64,000 bases of DNA from Rhizobium grahamii CCGE 502 (GCF_000298315.2 NZ_AEYE02000038.1:310001-374000); one strand, 5' to 3'; positions 43,118-53,330 are shown, counted from the stretch's first letter. The notes: generated by a model from the letters alone, not told the origin. A program made the numbers and translations.

Positions 43118-43507
43118 TCACCACAAACGTTTAACGGCGGGGAACGTGTCAAACACCTCGTCCGCTGAAATCAACGCCGCCCCAAAATCCAGCGCACTGG
43201 CTGCCAAAAGACGGTCGAACGGGTCGCGATGTTCCCACGCAAGAGTCGCCCCTTTCAAACAAATCTCCGGCGCCAGTGCGGCAACTCTGCCGCCTTGTTC
43301 TACCAGCAAGCTCGGCAAATGGTTGATGAATGGCTCCATCTCCGGCCACTTGCCGATACGAACCTTCTGCCCGATCTCGAAGAAGCTGATCGGACTGACG
43401 AAAACGCTGTCGGCGTCCGTAATTAGCGCGGTTGCTTTGGCAGATAAACGCGAATCGTCGGTCAGCGTCCATGCCCATGTGTGAGTGTCGAGCAATACAG
43501 CCGTCAC
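43118..43507 (-). CDS. VapC-type PIN-domain toxin
   Basis: This protein of about 129 aa is a PIN ribonuclease: LLDTHTWAW carries the first aspartate, SPISFFEIGQK the glutamate, and HRDPFDRLLAASALDFGA the third acidic site, followed by LISADEVF. The GTG at 43507 overlaps the antitoxin stop (GTGA), the usual toxin-antitoxin coupling. It should cleave RNA when the antitoxin is lost. All active-site residues are present. Confidence 0.9.
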   Translation of the reverse strand: MTAVLLDTHTWAWTLTDDSRLSAKATALITDADSVFVSPISFFEIGQKVRIGKWPEMEPFINHLPSLLVEQGGRVAALAPEICLKGATLAWEHRDPFDRLLAASALDFGAALISADEVFDTFPAVKRLW

Positions 43508-43737
43508 TCTGCCCCTTCCCAAAGCGCCAATTCATCCTCACTCATAGGCTCGAAGAAATCTGGTCCATCTCCTGTGACCTTGTCTTTCAGTAGCCCGATG
43601 GTGAACCTGTTTTGCGCGATGGCAACGATCCGGGCAACAGGAGTCTTACCCTTGGCGATGACAACTTCTTCGCCAGCCTTCGCCGCCTCAATAAGTTTGG
43701 ACAGGTTCGTCTTGGCGTTATGAATTGTCACCTGCAT
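43504..43737 (-). CDS. Phd/YefM-type antitoxin
   Basis: This 77-aa protein has the Phd/YefM start VTIHNAKTNLSKLIEAAKAG and EEVVIAKGKTPVARIV, with an acidic toxin-binding tail (DEDELALWEGAE-like, SEDELALWEG). It is the antitoxin of the following PIN toxin and probably represses the pair through the palindrome at 43750. Confidence 0.9.
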   Translation of the reverse strand: MQVTIHNAKTNLSKLIEAAKAGEEVVIAKGKTPVARIVAIAQNRFTIGLLKDKVTGDGPDFFEPMSEDELALWEGAE

Positions 43738-43749
43738 GGAAACCTCGGC

Positions 43750-43764
43750 TAGCTAAGTTAGCTA
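43750..43764. promoter_or_regulatory. palindromic operator of the toxin-antitoxin pair
   Basis: TAGCTAAGTTAGCTA is a perfect palindrome around a central G, 13 bp upstream of the antitoxin start. Phd-type antitoxins bind such sites for autorepression. Confidence 0.6.
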
Positions 43765-45044
43765 TACTTACTGCTTCTCCATCTAAAAATCCAGCCTCAC
43801 TGGCGTAGCCCTGCAAAAATATACGCATGGCTCATCCGCTGCCGTATTGTTTGCATTGATTCGGCCTCTGTCCAGATCACGGGGATCGGTCATAGCTAAT
43901 GAAGACACGATCCATCGGCAACAACGATTAGCAATCTGGGTTATCGCGGGGGCCCAGTATACGCAGCAGCTTACGACAGGAAATCTACACCTGCCGATCT
44001 CATAACACCGTCCATTAGTTGCGACTAAATTAGGTGATCAACCTTCGATTTCCATGAGGTGGCAGTGATCGTTACGGTTGGCGGCGCGGTAAGGGACGGC
44101 CGTACGGGAGCTGAATCTCACGTTGCGCTGGTCCCCGTAGGTTCAGCTTTTCCAAGAGCGCTAAAACATCGGCTTGATGTCAGGCGTAAGCCACCATATC
44201 CGGGCATCAGTTTGCCATCGGAAGCCGTTCTGTGGTTTCCCAATTGGCGTTTCGTTCACCGTAATAGCCCACGACAGTACCCTCGCCGCCGCGCTCTCGC
44301 AGGGTGCTTGCAATGCTGTCCGACCGCACTCGCAACCTGCCTATGTGAGTTCTTCAGCGTTATGCTTGATCGCGATTCTGTTCGGGAATTACGCCCCAAT
44401 TTTTTTCAAGAGTCATTGCAGCTACGCGAAGAGGCGCCCATGGAATAGCTATCGGTGCGTTATCAACGATGCAAATGAGAGTGAAGTACGAACCAGGTCG
44501 AAAGGCATCGTGTCGCGGACCCGACAAACCGAAGCGGTCGCTGCGACGAGCGTCTTCATAGGAGAAGCGGGCAGGGGACATCAACCAACGATGGCGGCGC
44601 GGCCCGCGGCACAGGTTCCATGTGGGTGTTGTGGTTAAAGCTTCTGTTCCGCCACGGCTATGTTGGAACGCGAAGGAGCTGATGGAACGTGTGCCATGGG
44701 TTTGGCAGAATAGACAGCTCGAACCCGTGAGGTGGAGGCTGCCGTAATGGGTGTTGGCTGATTTCGTAAACCTCCCTCATGGACTCCGCTTGTCTATCGG
44801 CACAACGTGGGGAACCGATGCGCTTCACCGTACGCACCGTGCCGCGGGCGAGGCTACTTCGCAGCGCGGTGATGGGTGGGTTTGATGCAACAGGCCATGG
44901 CGATTGGCCACTATCATAGGCAAATGTTTAAGATCAAGGACGTTTGAGGAGCTTGCGCCTGGCTACGGTTTCGTTCCGGCGCTCTAAGGCGGCGCAGGCG
45001 CTTGAAAGGTATTTGGTAGCCAAGAAGCCCTCGCTGGTGGATAA
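43765..45044. other. long intergenic region with no recognised gene
   Basis: About 1.3 kb with many short frames but none with family similarity, good start signals or conserved motifs. It may be decayed mobile DNA. Confidence 0.4.
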
Positions 45045-45081
45045 ACAAAAAAGAGCGCGATCTGGAAAAACCAGACCGCGC
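45045..45081 (-). terminator. rho-independent terminator of dctA
   Basis: Minus-strand hairpin with arms GCGCGGTCTGG and CCAGATCGCGC around TTTTT, followed by CTTTTTTG. It lies about 40 bp after the dctA stop. Confidence 0.8.
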
Positions 45082-45119
45082 CAATCCGCACTGGTGTGCG
45101 GCAGTTGCCCTGGGAGGCA

Positions 45120-46445
45120 TTATTCAGCTGGGTGGGCGGACGTCGCTTTGATCTCTATCGGCGCTTCGCCTGCAAGCGCGGCGCGAAGCTGCGCCTGGTG
45201 GAGCTCGCCTTCCCACTTCGCCACGACCACCGTCGCGACCGCATTACCGACAATATTGGTAATTGCGCGGCATTCGGACATGAAGCGGTCGATGCCGAGG
45301 ATCAGCGCCATTCCGGCGACCGGCACGGACGGAACGACGGAAAGCGTCGCGGCGAGCGTGATGAAGCCTGCGCCGGTGATGCCGGCAGCACCCTTTGAAC
45401 TCAGCATAGCGACGAGCAAGAGCAGGATCTGATTGCCGTAGGAAAGCGGGGTGTCGGTGGCCTGGGCGATGAAGAGCGCCGCCAGCGTCATATAGATGTT
45501 GGTGCCGTCGAGGTTGAACGAATAGCCGGTCGGAATGACGAGGCCGACGACCGAACGCTTGCAGCCAGCCTTCTCCATCTTGTTCATGAGGCCCGGCAGT
45601 GCGGCTTCCGAGGACGAAGTGCCGAGAACGAGGAGCAGCTCCTCCTTGATGTAGCGGATGAGCGCAATGATCGAGAAGCCGTTGTAGCGCGCCACGGCGC
45701 CGAGTACGACGAAGACGAACAAGAACGAGGTGAGATAGAAGGTGCCGATCAGCATGGCGAGGTTGGCGATCGAGGCGAGGCCGTATTTGCCGATGGTGAA
45801 AGCCATGGCGCCGAAGGCACCGACCGGAGCAGCCTTCATCAGGATCGCCACCAGACGAAAGATCGGCAGCGTCAGCGCCTGCAGCAAATCGACAACCGGC
45901 TCGGCCTTCTTGCCGACCAGGGCGAGCGAGATGCCGAAGAGCACCGAGATGAACAGCACCTGCAGGATGTCGCCCTCGGCAAAGGCGCTCGTCAGCGTCG
46001 TCGGAATGATGTTCATCAGGAAGCCAGCGATCGACTGCTCATGCGCCTTTTCCGCATAGGTGCTGATCGCCTTACTATCGAGTGAGGTCGGGTCGATATG
46101 CATCCCCACACCCGGCTGCACTACATTGGCGACGATGAGGCCGACGACGAGCGCGAGGCTGGAGAAGGTCAGGAAGTAGATCATCGCTTTGCCGGCAACG
46201 CGGCCGACCTTGGCGAGATCGCTCATGCCGGCAATGCCGGTCGCGACCGTCAGGAAAATGACCGGCGCGATGATCATCTTAACGAGCTTGATGAAGGCGT
46301 CGCCGAGCGGCTTCAGCTGAGTGCCGAGCTCAGGATAGAAATGCCCGACCAGGATACCCGCGACGATCGCCGCCAGGACCTGGACATAGAGATGGCGGTA
46401 AAATGGTGTCTTGCCGCGGACCTCCGCGGGATGTTCGATGATCAT
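45120..46445 (-). CDS. dctA: C4-dicarboxylate transporter DctA
   Basis: This protein of about 441 aa is the sodium/proton symporter for succinate, fumarate and malate, the carbon source of nitrogen-fixing bacteroids. The start [20 protein letters not shown] and motifs [33 protein letters not shown] and [20 protein letters not shown] are those of rhizobial DctA. GGAGGATATC precedes the ATG at 46445. A perfect sigma-54 promoter lies upstream, but the dctBD regulators and the activator-binding region are replaced by a truncated ISNCY element. Confidence 0.96.
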   Translation of the reverse strand: MIIEHPAEVRGKTPFYRHLYVQVLAAIVAGILVGHFYPELGTQLKPLGDAFIKLVKMIIAPVIFLTVATGIAGMSDLAKVGRVAGKAMIYFLTFSSLALVVGLIVANVVQPGVGMHIDPTSLDSKAISTYAEKAHEQSIAGFLMNIIPTTLTSAFAEGDILQVLFISVLFGISLALVGKKAEPVVDLLQALTLPIFRLVAILMKAAPVGAFGAMAFTIGKYGLASIANLAMLIGTFYLTSFLFVFVVLGAVARYNGFSIIALIRYIKEELLLVLGTSSSEAALPGLMNKMEKAGCKRSVVGLVIPTGYSFNLDGTNIYMTLAALFIAQATDTPLSYGNQILLLLVAMLSSKGAAGITGAGFITLAATLSVVPSVPVAGMALILGIDRFMSECRAITNIVGNAVATVVVAKWEGELHQAQLRAALAGEAPIEIKATSAHPAE

Positions 46446-46540
46446 GATATCCTCCACGTAGGCGCCCAGTCCAGCAACGCGCCGGGCCTCCCAGGTCGCT
46501 GTCCGAAGATCGACAGCCGCTGCTGCTCGTAGAGCTAGCA

Positions 46541-46556
46541 AGCAATCAATGTGCCA
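46541..46556 (-). promoter_or_regulatory. sigma-54 (-24/-12) promoter of dctA
   Basis: On the minus strand TGGCACATTGATTGCT is a perfect consensus match, about 96 bp upstream of dctA. No TGT-N10-ACA site or DctD-type dyad was found between it and the ISNCY transposase start at 46726. Confidence 0.8.
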
Positions 46557-46725
46557 ACTGACCCACAACACGAGGAGCGCTAGCTAGTGCCCTTCCATAA
46601 ACGGTAAATCGCTGAAATTGTTGGAGGAATCGCGATATTGCCGCAGGTAAAACCCGGCGGTTTCAGGTATACTTTAGATCAAGCTACTGATTCTAAAGAC
46701 AAACCCGTAACCGCCGGGGCCGACA

Positions 46726-47541
46726 ATGCGCCAAGAACGCACCGTCCAATCCAGTATATTCGATCTTTTTGCCGGACACGAGATCGGCCGTGAATTGAAA
46801 GCCATGTCTCAGTGGCTGGATGAGCATAGCGATCTGCTCGGGTTGGTGGCGCGCGACCTGCGCCGGCATGGTCTCAGACAGACCGGCCGCGAGGGGCTAC
46901 CAGCCGAGGCTGTGCTGCGCTGCGCGCTGCTCAAGCAGCATCGCCAGTTGAGTTACCAGGAACTGGCCTTCCATCTCGAAGACTCCGCCTCGTTCCGCGC
47001 CTTTGCCCGGCTGCCGTGGGGATGGAACCCGAAGAAGTCGGTCTTACACAAGACGATCAGCGCGATCCGGGCGCAAACCTTTGAAGAGATAAACCGGGTG
47101 CTGCTGGCGAGCGCCCGGCAGGAGAAGCTGGAAAGTGGCAAGGTCGTGCGCGTTGACAGCACCGTCACCGCCGCACTGATCCATGAGCCGAGCGACAGCA
47201 GCCTGTTATGGGACACTGTCCGCGTGACGGTGCGGCTGTTGCAGCAGGCCGAGGCACTGGGTAGCGCCATCCCATGGCATGACCACCGCCGCGCGGCAAA
47301 GAAGCGGGCTCGGGCGATCGAATATACCCGCGGCCGCCCCAAACGGATCAAGCACTACCGCGAACTGCTCAAGATCACGCGCACGACCTTGAGTTATCTG
47401 CAGCAGGCGAGTGAACAGTTGCCCCTGACGGCGAGGCCGGCGGTTGAACTCTGGCAGGCGCAAGTCTGCCACTATAAGCCGCCGCTTGTGCCGAGCGCGC
47501 CGTCGATCAGAATCAGTCTAAACCCATTCCGGCCGACGTGA
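46726..47541 (+). pseudogene. ISNCY-family transposase, 3' truncated
   Basis: The reading frame starts like ISNCY (IS1202-like) transposases: MRQERTVQSSIFDLFAGHEI, GLPAEAVLRCALLKQHRQLS, ALIHEPSDSSLLWDTVRV. It is intact to about residue 250 (WQAQVCHYKPP) and then runs into unrelated sequence (VPSAPSIRISLNPFRPT). Full-length members continue for roughly another 190 residues with the last catalytic residues, so it is inactive. Its 5' end adjoins the dctA promoter region. Confidence 0.85.
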
Positions 47542-47823
47542 ACCGTCGCCTGAGCGCCTGCGAGCGGAGAAGCAACCAAACGGCGAGACTGAAACACAAA
47601 AGCAGACGCGAAAACCCAGGCCAAGGCAATAGGGCCATTCCCGTCCACCGAAGATAACCCTGTCTCTACGGAGTGGCGGCAAGACAAGGCTTAGGGCGTA
47701 GCTGTCTCCAGCGAAAGTGCGTCGGCTACGAGGGTGTGATCAACCATATCGCTTTTGCCAGAGGAATTTTCGACGACCAGGCGTTCTTCGTCTTGATTAA
47801 GCGCAGCGTCGCAGTCTCAACAA
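47542..47823. other. intergenic region after the ISNCY remnant
   Basis: 282 bp with no supported gene; the NifA-type site of the SDR gene follows at 47824. Confidence 0.35.
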
Positions 47824-47839
47824 TGTCGCACATTGAACA
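47824..47839. promoter_or_regulatory. NifA-type upstream activator sequence
   Basis: TGTCGCACATTGAACA fits TGT-N10-ACA and lies 45 bp upstream of a -24/-12 element at 47885. Confidence 0.55.
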
Positions 47840-47884
47840 AAGCACTATGAACGGCATCTCATTGTTTTAAAACGAGTTGTCGTA

Positions 47885-47900
47885 TGGCAGGCTACGTGCT
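47885..47900 (+). promoter_or_regulatory. sigma-54 (-24/-12) promoter of the SDR gene
   Basis: TGGCAGGCTACGTGCT keeps the essential GG-N10-GC and five of six -24 bases, with GTGC for TTGC at -12. It lies 43 bp upstream of the SDR start. Confidence 0.5.
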
Positions 47901-47942
47901 TCACCGGTTAACGTTTTAACGAAGATCTGAAGGGCCTTACTG

Positions 47943-48680
47943 ATGAATGAGCAGCTCATCATGCTTTTGACAGGAGCGAGCCGAGGTATCGGGCACGCGA
48001 CAGTGAAACTGTTTCAAGAGCGAGGATGGAGAATCCTTACAGTTTCTCGTCAGCCCTTTTCAGAGGACTGCGCATGGCCAGCCGCACGCGAGAGCCACAT
48101 CCAGGCAGATTTAGCGCAAATCGATAAGATAGACGAACTTGCCGAAGAGGTACGAAGCCGACTTCCCGCCGGCAAGCTTCATGCGATCGTCAACAATGCA
48201 GGTATCTCGCCGAAAGGTCCGAACCAGAGCCGGCTGGGCGTGCTTGGCACTGATTCGCGCACTTGGACAGAAGTACTGAACGTCAATCTCATTTCCACGG
48301 CTTTGCTCGTGCGTGGCCTTCTTCCCGAGCTTGAGATAGGGAAAGGCTCTATCGTGAACGTAACTTCGATCGCCGGCGCTCGCGTTCATCCTTTCGCGGG
48401 CGCTGCGTATGCAGCCTCTAAAGCAGGTCTCGCGGCACTCACCAGGGAAATTGCTCATGAGTTTGCTGGACGGGGGGTTCGCGCTAATGCCATAGCCCCG
48501 GGCGAGATAGAGACGTCGATCCTATCGGACGGCACGGACAAACTCGTTAGCAGCCAAGTGCCAATGGGACGTCTCGGCGACCCGGCTGAGATCGCCGAGT
48601 CCATTTATTTCCTCTGCACGCCTGCCTCGTCCTATATCAATGGTGCTGAAATCCACATCAATGGTGGGCAACACGTATGA
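47943..48680 (+). CDS. short-chain dehydrogenase/reductase (SDR)
   Basis: This 245-aa classical SDR has the cofactor motif TGASRGIG (residues 10-17), NNAGISPKG, the catalytic serine region VNVTSIAGARV, the YAASKAG pair, and the substrate/cofactor tail ending ICG-free YINGAEIHINGGQHV, typical of 3-oxoacyl-reductase-like SDRs. It reduces or oxidises a carbonyl with NAD(P)H; the substrate is unknown. A NifA-type promoter upstream suggests nodule expression. NodG is in the same family, but I see nothing to assign that name. Confidence 0.9.
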   Translation: MNEQLIMLLTGASRGIGHATVKLFQERGWRILTVSRQPFSEDCAWPAARESHIQADLAQIDKIDELAEEVRSRLPAGKLHAIVNNAGISPKGPNQSRLGVLGTDSRTWTEVLNVNLISTALLVRGLLPELEIGKGSIVNVTSIAGARVHPFAGAAYAASKAGLAALTREIAHEFAGRGVRANAIAPGEIETSILSDGTDKLVSSQVPMGRLGDPAEIAESIYFLCTPASSYINGAEIHINGGQHV

Positions 48681-49341
48681 GGGTTTTCGTAAAGGATTGG
48701 CTCGTCAATCCTCGGCCGTTGAGCAACTGTATTAGGGTTAGATCAAGTGCTCATATTCGTTCGAACACCAAGATAACACGGCTGTCCGCAATGTTAAGTC
48801 GGGGAGCCTTCAAAATACGAGCTCAGCAACAGCGGTTCAAGGGAGGTAACCTCGAAAGAGGGCTTGGACATATGTCGATCTCAGAGCTTAGGAGCTTCAA
48901 TCCCGACCTCCCGTTGACGTCGGCGTGCGAAGACCGACAAGATCGATGGAGAGGCTCTGATGCGCACATTGCTCGCGTTCAGCGCGGCGAGCCACGCGTA
49001 TGTGCGATGGTCAGAGCGCCAGATAGGAAGGACCAATACCGGCGTCGGGTTTGTCGCGACCCCCTATATCATTTTCTACACTGTTCATGACGATAACTTC
49101 CGTATCGAGAGAGTTTTGCATGGCGCCCGCGATATAGAAGCTATCCTTTGAGACGATTAGCGGCACACTGCCTCTCGCGGCAGGCGGTTTTTGGCTACCC
49201 CTGATCGTTGAGCGATGCTGTCCGAGGTTCTCGGCAATCACGTCAACGCTGATCCAGCCGTACGCCAGTAATCTTGCGGCGTTGATCCATTTCGATTTGG
49301 GAGTAGGCGCGCTTCATGTTAGTTCCTTGCAAGCGATAAAG
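48681..49341. other. intergenic region with no supported gene
   Basis: 660 bp. A 137-aa frame overlaps the SDR stop but has no recognised family and unusual composition (Arg-rich), so it was not called. Confidence 0.35.
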
Positions 49342-49429
49342 CGTGGCGGCAAGGCGGGTGGTCTTTCGATGGGATGGCAGTCGTGGCGAGCCGTCCGAGG
49401 TCTATCTTGACGGCCATAGCTATCGATGA
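49342..49429 (+). pseudogene. remnant of a HigB/RelE-type toxin
   Basis: Just before higA, one frame reads VVFRWDGSRGEPSEVYLDGH and SYR then stop. This resembles the last strands of HigB-type toxins (YRIxFRW...VYLDxHSY). A TAA just upstream cuts it off. The position directly ahead of HigA is the normal HigB position. Confidence 0.4.
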
Positions 49430-49437
49430 GGTGACAG

Positions 49438-49746
49438 ATGCTGATGACCCAGCGTAAGCCGGCGACGGTTGGCGAAATCCTGACGGAAGAGTTCATGCAG
49501 CCGCTCGACCTGACGCAGGCGGCCTTGGCCTCGGCAATGGGCGTCCAGCGCAAGCATGTGAACGAATTGTGCAACGACCGGCGTAACGTGACAGCGGCAA
49601 CCGCACTGATCCTAGCACGCGTGTTTGGCAACAGCCCGGACTTCTGGCTCAACGTGCAGCGGCGCAGCGACTTGTGGGATGCCATGCACAGCCCCAAGGA
49701 ACTGGCGCGGATCGAGCGCGCGAAGGCGCTGGCGACGGCGGCATAG
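49438..49746 (+). CDS. higA: HigA-family antitoxin
   Basis: This 102-aa Xre-type helix-turn-helix protein has the HigA/VapI start RKPATVGEILTEEFMQPLDL, the HTH TQAALASAMGVQRKHVNELC and NDRRNVTAATALILARVFGN, and FWLNVQRRSDLWDA. Without a complete HigB upstream it is probably an orphan antitoxin. Confidence 0.88.
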   Translation: MLMTQRKPATVGEILTEEFMQPLDLTQAALASAMGVQRKHVNELCNDRRNVTAATALILARVFGNSPDFWLNVQRRSDLWDAMHSPKELARIERAKALATAA

Positions 49747-50018
49747 CCCGAAAGCGCCTCTAGGCTGAGTGCATGAGCAAATCAGCCATCGCAGCCCATC
49801 ACTCCGCGGCATCAAGGCGAGAGAGCGCTTGTCGCCGTCGGGCAATGACAGCGGGATCGTTCATGAAATCCTTCCGGCATGCGCCCGGCGGTCACTTTCG
49901 ACAAAATCCCGATCCGCTGCAGGTCACACTCGCTCATCGCAATCAATCCCATCCGCAATCTCCGCCGTCATAAAACCCGGGGAGAGGGGACTGCAGCCGG
50001 CAGTCCCTATCAAATACT

Positions 50019-51410
50019 TTAGGTTACACCTTCGCAGGAAACGAAGTCAGCCACCTCCTCGAGCGTCGTTCTTGCCCGGGCTACGACCTCAAGGGCCTGC
50101 TCCTCGGTGATGATCAAAGGAGGGCAAAAGATAAGCTGGTCGCCCAGGACGCGGACGATCAGATTGTTCTGCAGTGCGGAGGCAAATGCCTTTCCGCCTG
50201 CCTTGCCGAACTGACTAAAACCTTTCCGAGAAGATTTGTCGGGTACCATCTCAACGGCAGCCATCAGGCCGACGCCGCGAACATCTCCAACCAAGCAGTG
50301 ACTAGATAGCTGCTGGAGGTTCTCCATGAAGACCTTGCCGACGCGTGCTGCATTTCCGACCAGATCGCGTTCCTCGATGATCTTGAGGTTCTCAAGTGCA
50401 ACTGCCGTAGCGACCGGATGGCCTGTCGTGGTGTAGCCATGCCCCCAGGTCCCGATTTTGGCCGTGTTGTCCGCGAGGATGTCGTAGATTTCCTCAGTAA
50501 ACAAAATTGCTGCGAGTGGCATGTACGATGACGTAAGTTGCTTGGACGTCACCATGATGTCCGGCTTGAATCGGAAATACGTCGACCCGAACATCGTACC
50601 AAGCCGGCCGAACCCGTTCACCACCTCGTCAGCTATCAGAAAAATATCGTATTTGCGGCACAGGGCTTCGACGCCTTGCCAATAGCCTGCAGGGGGCACC
50701 AGCACGCCAGCGGCGGCCATGAGCGGCTCGCCAATGAATGCTGCAATCGTTTCGGGCCCTTCTGCGAGGATCGTGTCCTCGATCTCCTTGAGCAGCCGAG
50801 CTGTGAACTCCGCCTCTGTCTCGCCATCGTGGCCGGAAGTGCGCAGATGCGGTGTTGTCAAATGAATGACCGGAATGATAGGCAGATCGAAGTCTCGGTG
50901 ATTGTTCAGCAAACCGGTCAGGCTGCCCGATGCCATGGTGACACCATGATAGCCTTTCGTGCGAGCAAGGAACTTCTTCTTCTCAGGCTTTCCGCGCGCA
51001 TTGTTGACGTACCACACCATCTTGATCACGGTATCGTTTGCTTCCGAACCGGAATTCGTAAACGACACTCTGGTAAACTGCTCGGGTGAGATCTCGACAA
51101 GCTTTTCGGCGAGCCTGATGTTAGGCTCGTGGCTAATGTGATTGAACGTATGGTAGAATGGCAATTTCTGCATCTGCTTCGTGGCTGCTTCCACGAGCCG
51201 AGGCTCGCTGAATCCGATAGCGACAGACCACAGACCCGCGAAGCTTTCGATATACTGCTTGCCGCTGATGTCGTAGACATAAATCCCCTCACCTCTTTCC
51301 ATGATGAGCGGACCTTTCGTCTCATGCAGGCGGGCATTGGTATAGGGATGAAGGCCGGTGGCGATGTCTGCTGCGGCCAGAGAATTGGAGAATTGGTTTC
51401 CAGTGCTCAT
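50019..51410 (-). CDS. class III (omega) aminotransferase
   Basis: This 463-aa PLP enzyme belongs to the class III aminotransferases (beta-alanine/GABA/putrescine:pyruvate type). Seen are SFTNSGSEANDTVIKMVWYV (phosphate loop), the ADEVVNGFGRLG aspartate, and the PLP lysine in MVTSKQLTSSYMPLAA, with GHGYTTTGHPVATAVALENL after. Length and motif order are complete. It resembles symbiotic-plasmid aminotransferases such as y4uB of NGR234. It is monocistronic; the amino donor is unknown. Confidence 0.92.
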   Translation of the reverse strand: MSTGNQFSNSLAAADIATGLHPYTNARLHETKGPLIMERGEGIYVYDISGKQYIESFAGLWSVAIGFSEPRLVEAATKQMQKLPFYHTFNHISHEPNIRLAEKLVEISPEQFTRVSFTNSGSEANDTVIKMVWYVNNARGKPEKKKFLARTKGYHGVTMASGSLTGLLNNHRDFDLPIIPVIHLTTPHLRTSGHDGETEAEFTARLLKEIEDTILAEGPETIAAFIGEPLMAAAGVLVPPAGYWQGVEALCRKYDIFLIADEVVNGFGRLGTMFGSTYFRFKPDIMVTSKQLTSSYMPLAAILFTEEIYDILADNTAKIGTWGHGYTTTGHPVATAVALENLKIIEERDLVGNAARVGKVFMENLQQLSSHCLVGDVRGVGLMAAVEMVPDKSSRKGFSQFGKAGGKAFASALQNNLIVRVLGDQLIFCPPLIITEEQALEVVARARTTLEEVADFVSCEGVT

Positions 51411-51589
51411 TTAACTGCTCCGGTGGTTTAGAATGGAAGCTCCCGCGAAGCAGCGCTTTCCTTCTGAAAGCCTTCGCACCGTAGCGCCTGCGCCGCTTCG
51501 AGTGCGGCGGCGCGTATGATCAACCCGCTATTGGGTCAAATTTGATTTCAAGAATTGAGCCATCTAGGATCACGAGGGCAAGTAGGCAT

Positions 51590-51995
51590 TTTATAATGCC
51601 CATAACCCCATATCGGTTTCCTGGAGCGCAGCGGACGACGTTTGCGACGCGCTTCCGGGAGATAACGATAGAGGCCAAGCCCATAATCTTCCTTGGTGTA
51701 AATGAAGCGATAGATTGTCTCTTTACAGACGCGGACGTGGCTGTGTCGTCCAACAGCAGGCGCCCGGCGATCTGCTCCGGAGACCAGCGTGCCTCCAGCT
51801 GGTTGATGATCTCCGTGCGCAAGTTCGGGTGCCACCACAGCTTTCTCAGCCGGTGACGCCGTTCCTTAGAAATATCGTGAGCTACCGTGCTGTAGTAGCC
51901 GTCGTAGTCGGGCGGTTCACGACCGCTACTGGTGTTGCACTTGATCTCGCGGTAAATCGTCGAGCGATGACGGTCAAGCCGACGTGCCATTTCGA
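51590..51995 (-). pseudogene. IS30-family transposase fragment (copy 1)
   Basis: A fragment of the same transposase as at 61.6 kb: ARRLDRHRSTIYREIKCNTS, DGYYSTVAHDISKERRHRLR, and (after a frameshift) KEDYGLGLYRYLPEARRKRR. The N-terminal 28 residues and the C-terminal catalytic half are missing. It lies on the same strand as copy 2, 10 kb away. Confidence 0.85.
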
Positions 51996-52094
51996 ACGTC
52001 AACAACTAACCCAGCATCCTGAGAGACATGGGCTCCGGGCGGTTGGGGGAAAAAGCCGGCCGCAAGCCAGTTTTTTTATGTCTTGGGGGCAGGA

Positions 52095-53020
52095 GTGGCA
52101 GCGTTAAGAACGCGCATCTATATCGACGGATACAATCTTTACTACGGTTGCTTACGAAAGACCGCGTTTAAGTGGCTTGACGTGCTAACGCTGTTTGAGA
52201 CGCATATCCTGCCCACAATCCTCTATCGGCCGGCACCGGACACCGCCCCGGCGAAATGATTCTGCATCCAGATTGTGCGATCAAATATTTCACGGCAAAG
52301 ATCATCGACAGCGCCGCAAAGGGTGAGCCCTGTCCTCGCGGGCTCAATACCACAATGCGCTAACGGCGCATTGTGGTGGTCGCCTGTCCTTTGTGATGGG
52401 CAATTACTCGCTCTACAAGGCCAATCAACAAATCGTTCCAGCCGACGATCCGAAACGCTGGCCGCGTGACTGCGACAAGATCCAGGTATGGAAGCTCGAG
52501 GAGAAGCAGTCGGATGTGAATTTGGCCCTTCACCTCTACGACGACGCGCTGAACGGGGAGGTTGATCAGGTGGTACTCGTCACCAACGACACCGATTTAG
52601 CGCTGGCGCTGGAAATACTTAAGGTTCGTTGCCCACACAGCGTCCGCGGCCTGGTGATACCGACGCGCAAGGCGGGGCGGGCGGTGACCTTGAACGCGAA
52701 GCAAACGTCTCGCTCGCACAACTCGCCCATTGGGTCAGGCGGTATATCTCGGAGGATGAGCTGCGCGCCTCACAATTGCCATATGTCGTTCCTGGCCGCC
52801 GCCGCGCCAGCATCAAGCCACACTCATGGTATGCGAAACCGCATCACCTTGCGAAGATGCTGGAAATGGCCCGGCCGGTTCTGCGTAACGAAGGTGAGAT
52901 CTTGAAATGGGCGCGTAAGGAAGGCGACCATCTCGGCGGTCATCGCCCTATCGATATGATCGAGACGGATGAGGGCGCGGCAGAGGTCTTTAACTACGTA
53001 AGCATATATCCGCGACAGGC
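52095..53020 (+). pseudogene. NYN-domain protein, decayed
   Basis: The start RTRIYIDGYNLYYGCLRKTA is the NYN (PIN-like nuclease) motif with its first aspartate. A TGA at about 52257 interrupts after LYRPAPDTAPAK. The protein resumes at 52393 with MGNYSLYKANQQIVPADDPK and VVLVTNDTDLALALEILKVR, and shifts frame near 52680 to LEREANVSLAQLAHWVRRYI and LGGHRPIDMIETDEGAAEVF, which resembles an Xre/MbcA/ParS-type tail. At least one nonsense and two frameshift changes make it non-functional. Confidence 0.75.
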
Positions 53021-53079
53021 TGAAAAACACCGGCGACCAAACCGATGAATCCTGAACCAGACGGGCGGGAAGGGAGTGC

Positions 53080-53330
53080 GAGGGCACGCCGCGCTGCTCG
53101 AAGTGAACGTGGAGGCGGTACCCATCCCATTTGACTTCCCAGCCCCAATCGTCGCCGCCAGGCGGCCTGGTCAGCAATTTTGCGAGTGCCGGTTCGATAT
53201 GATTTGGCATGGGATCGGACAGGAGCTGCGGCTGCGCCAGGTCGCGTTGCCGGATCGGGCGGCTTTGAATCGGGGCGCCGTCATCACGTAACAGCGGCTT
53301 GGAACGCTTGCGCGGGCGCTTGGTCGTGAC
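53080..53330 (-). pseudogene. fragment of an ATP-dependent DNA ligase (LigD type)
   Basis: MPNHIEPALAKLLTRPPGGD and DWGWEVKWDGYRLHVHFEQR contain the ligase adenylation motif KxDG with its lysine (KWDG). The frame then reads unrelated sequence. Upstream bases (KPLLRDDGAPIQSR) may be its linker. Only the start of the ligase domain survives. Confidence 0.6.

Noticed and set aside
44059-44638. Overlapping frames of 129 and 154 aa between the toxin-antitoxin pair and dctA
   Set aside because: No motifs, poor composition and no start signals; treated as intergenic.
47472-47687. 71-aa minus frame after the ISNCY fragment
   Set aside because: No family recognised and no supporting signals; probably part of decayed mobile DNA.
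48677-49090. 137-aa frame overlapping the SDR stop
   Set aside because: Arg-rich, motif-free, and lies in a region with HigB debris; not supported as a gene.
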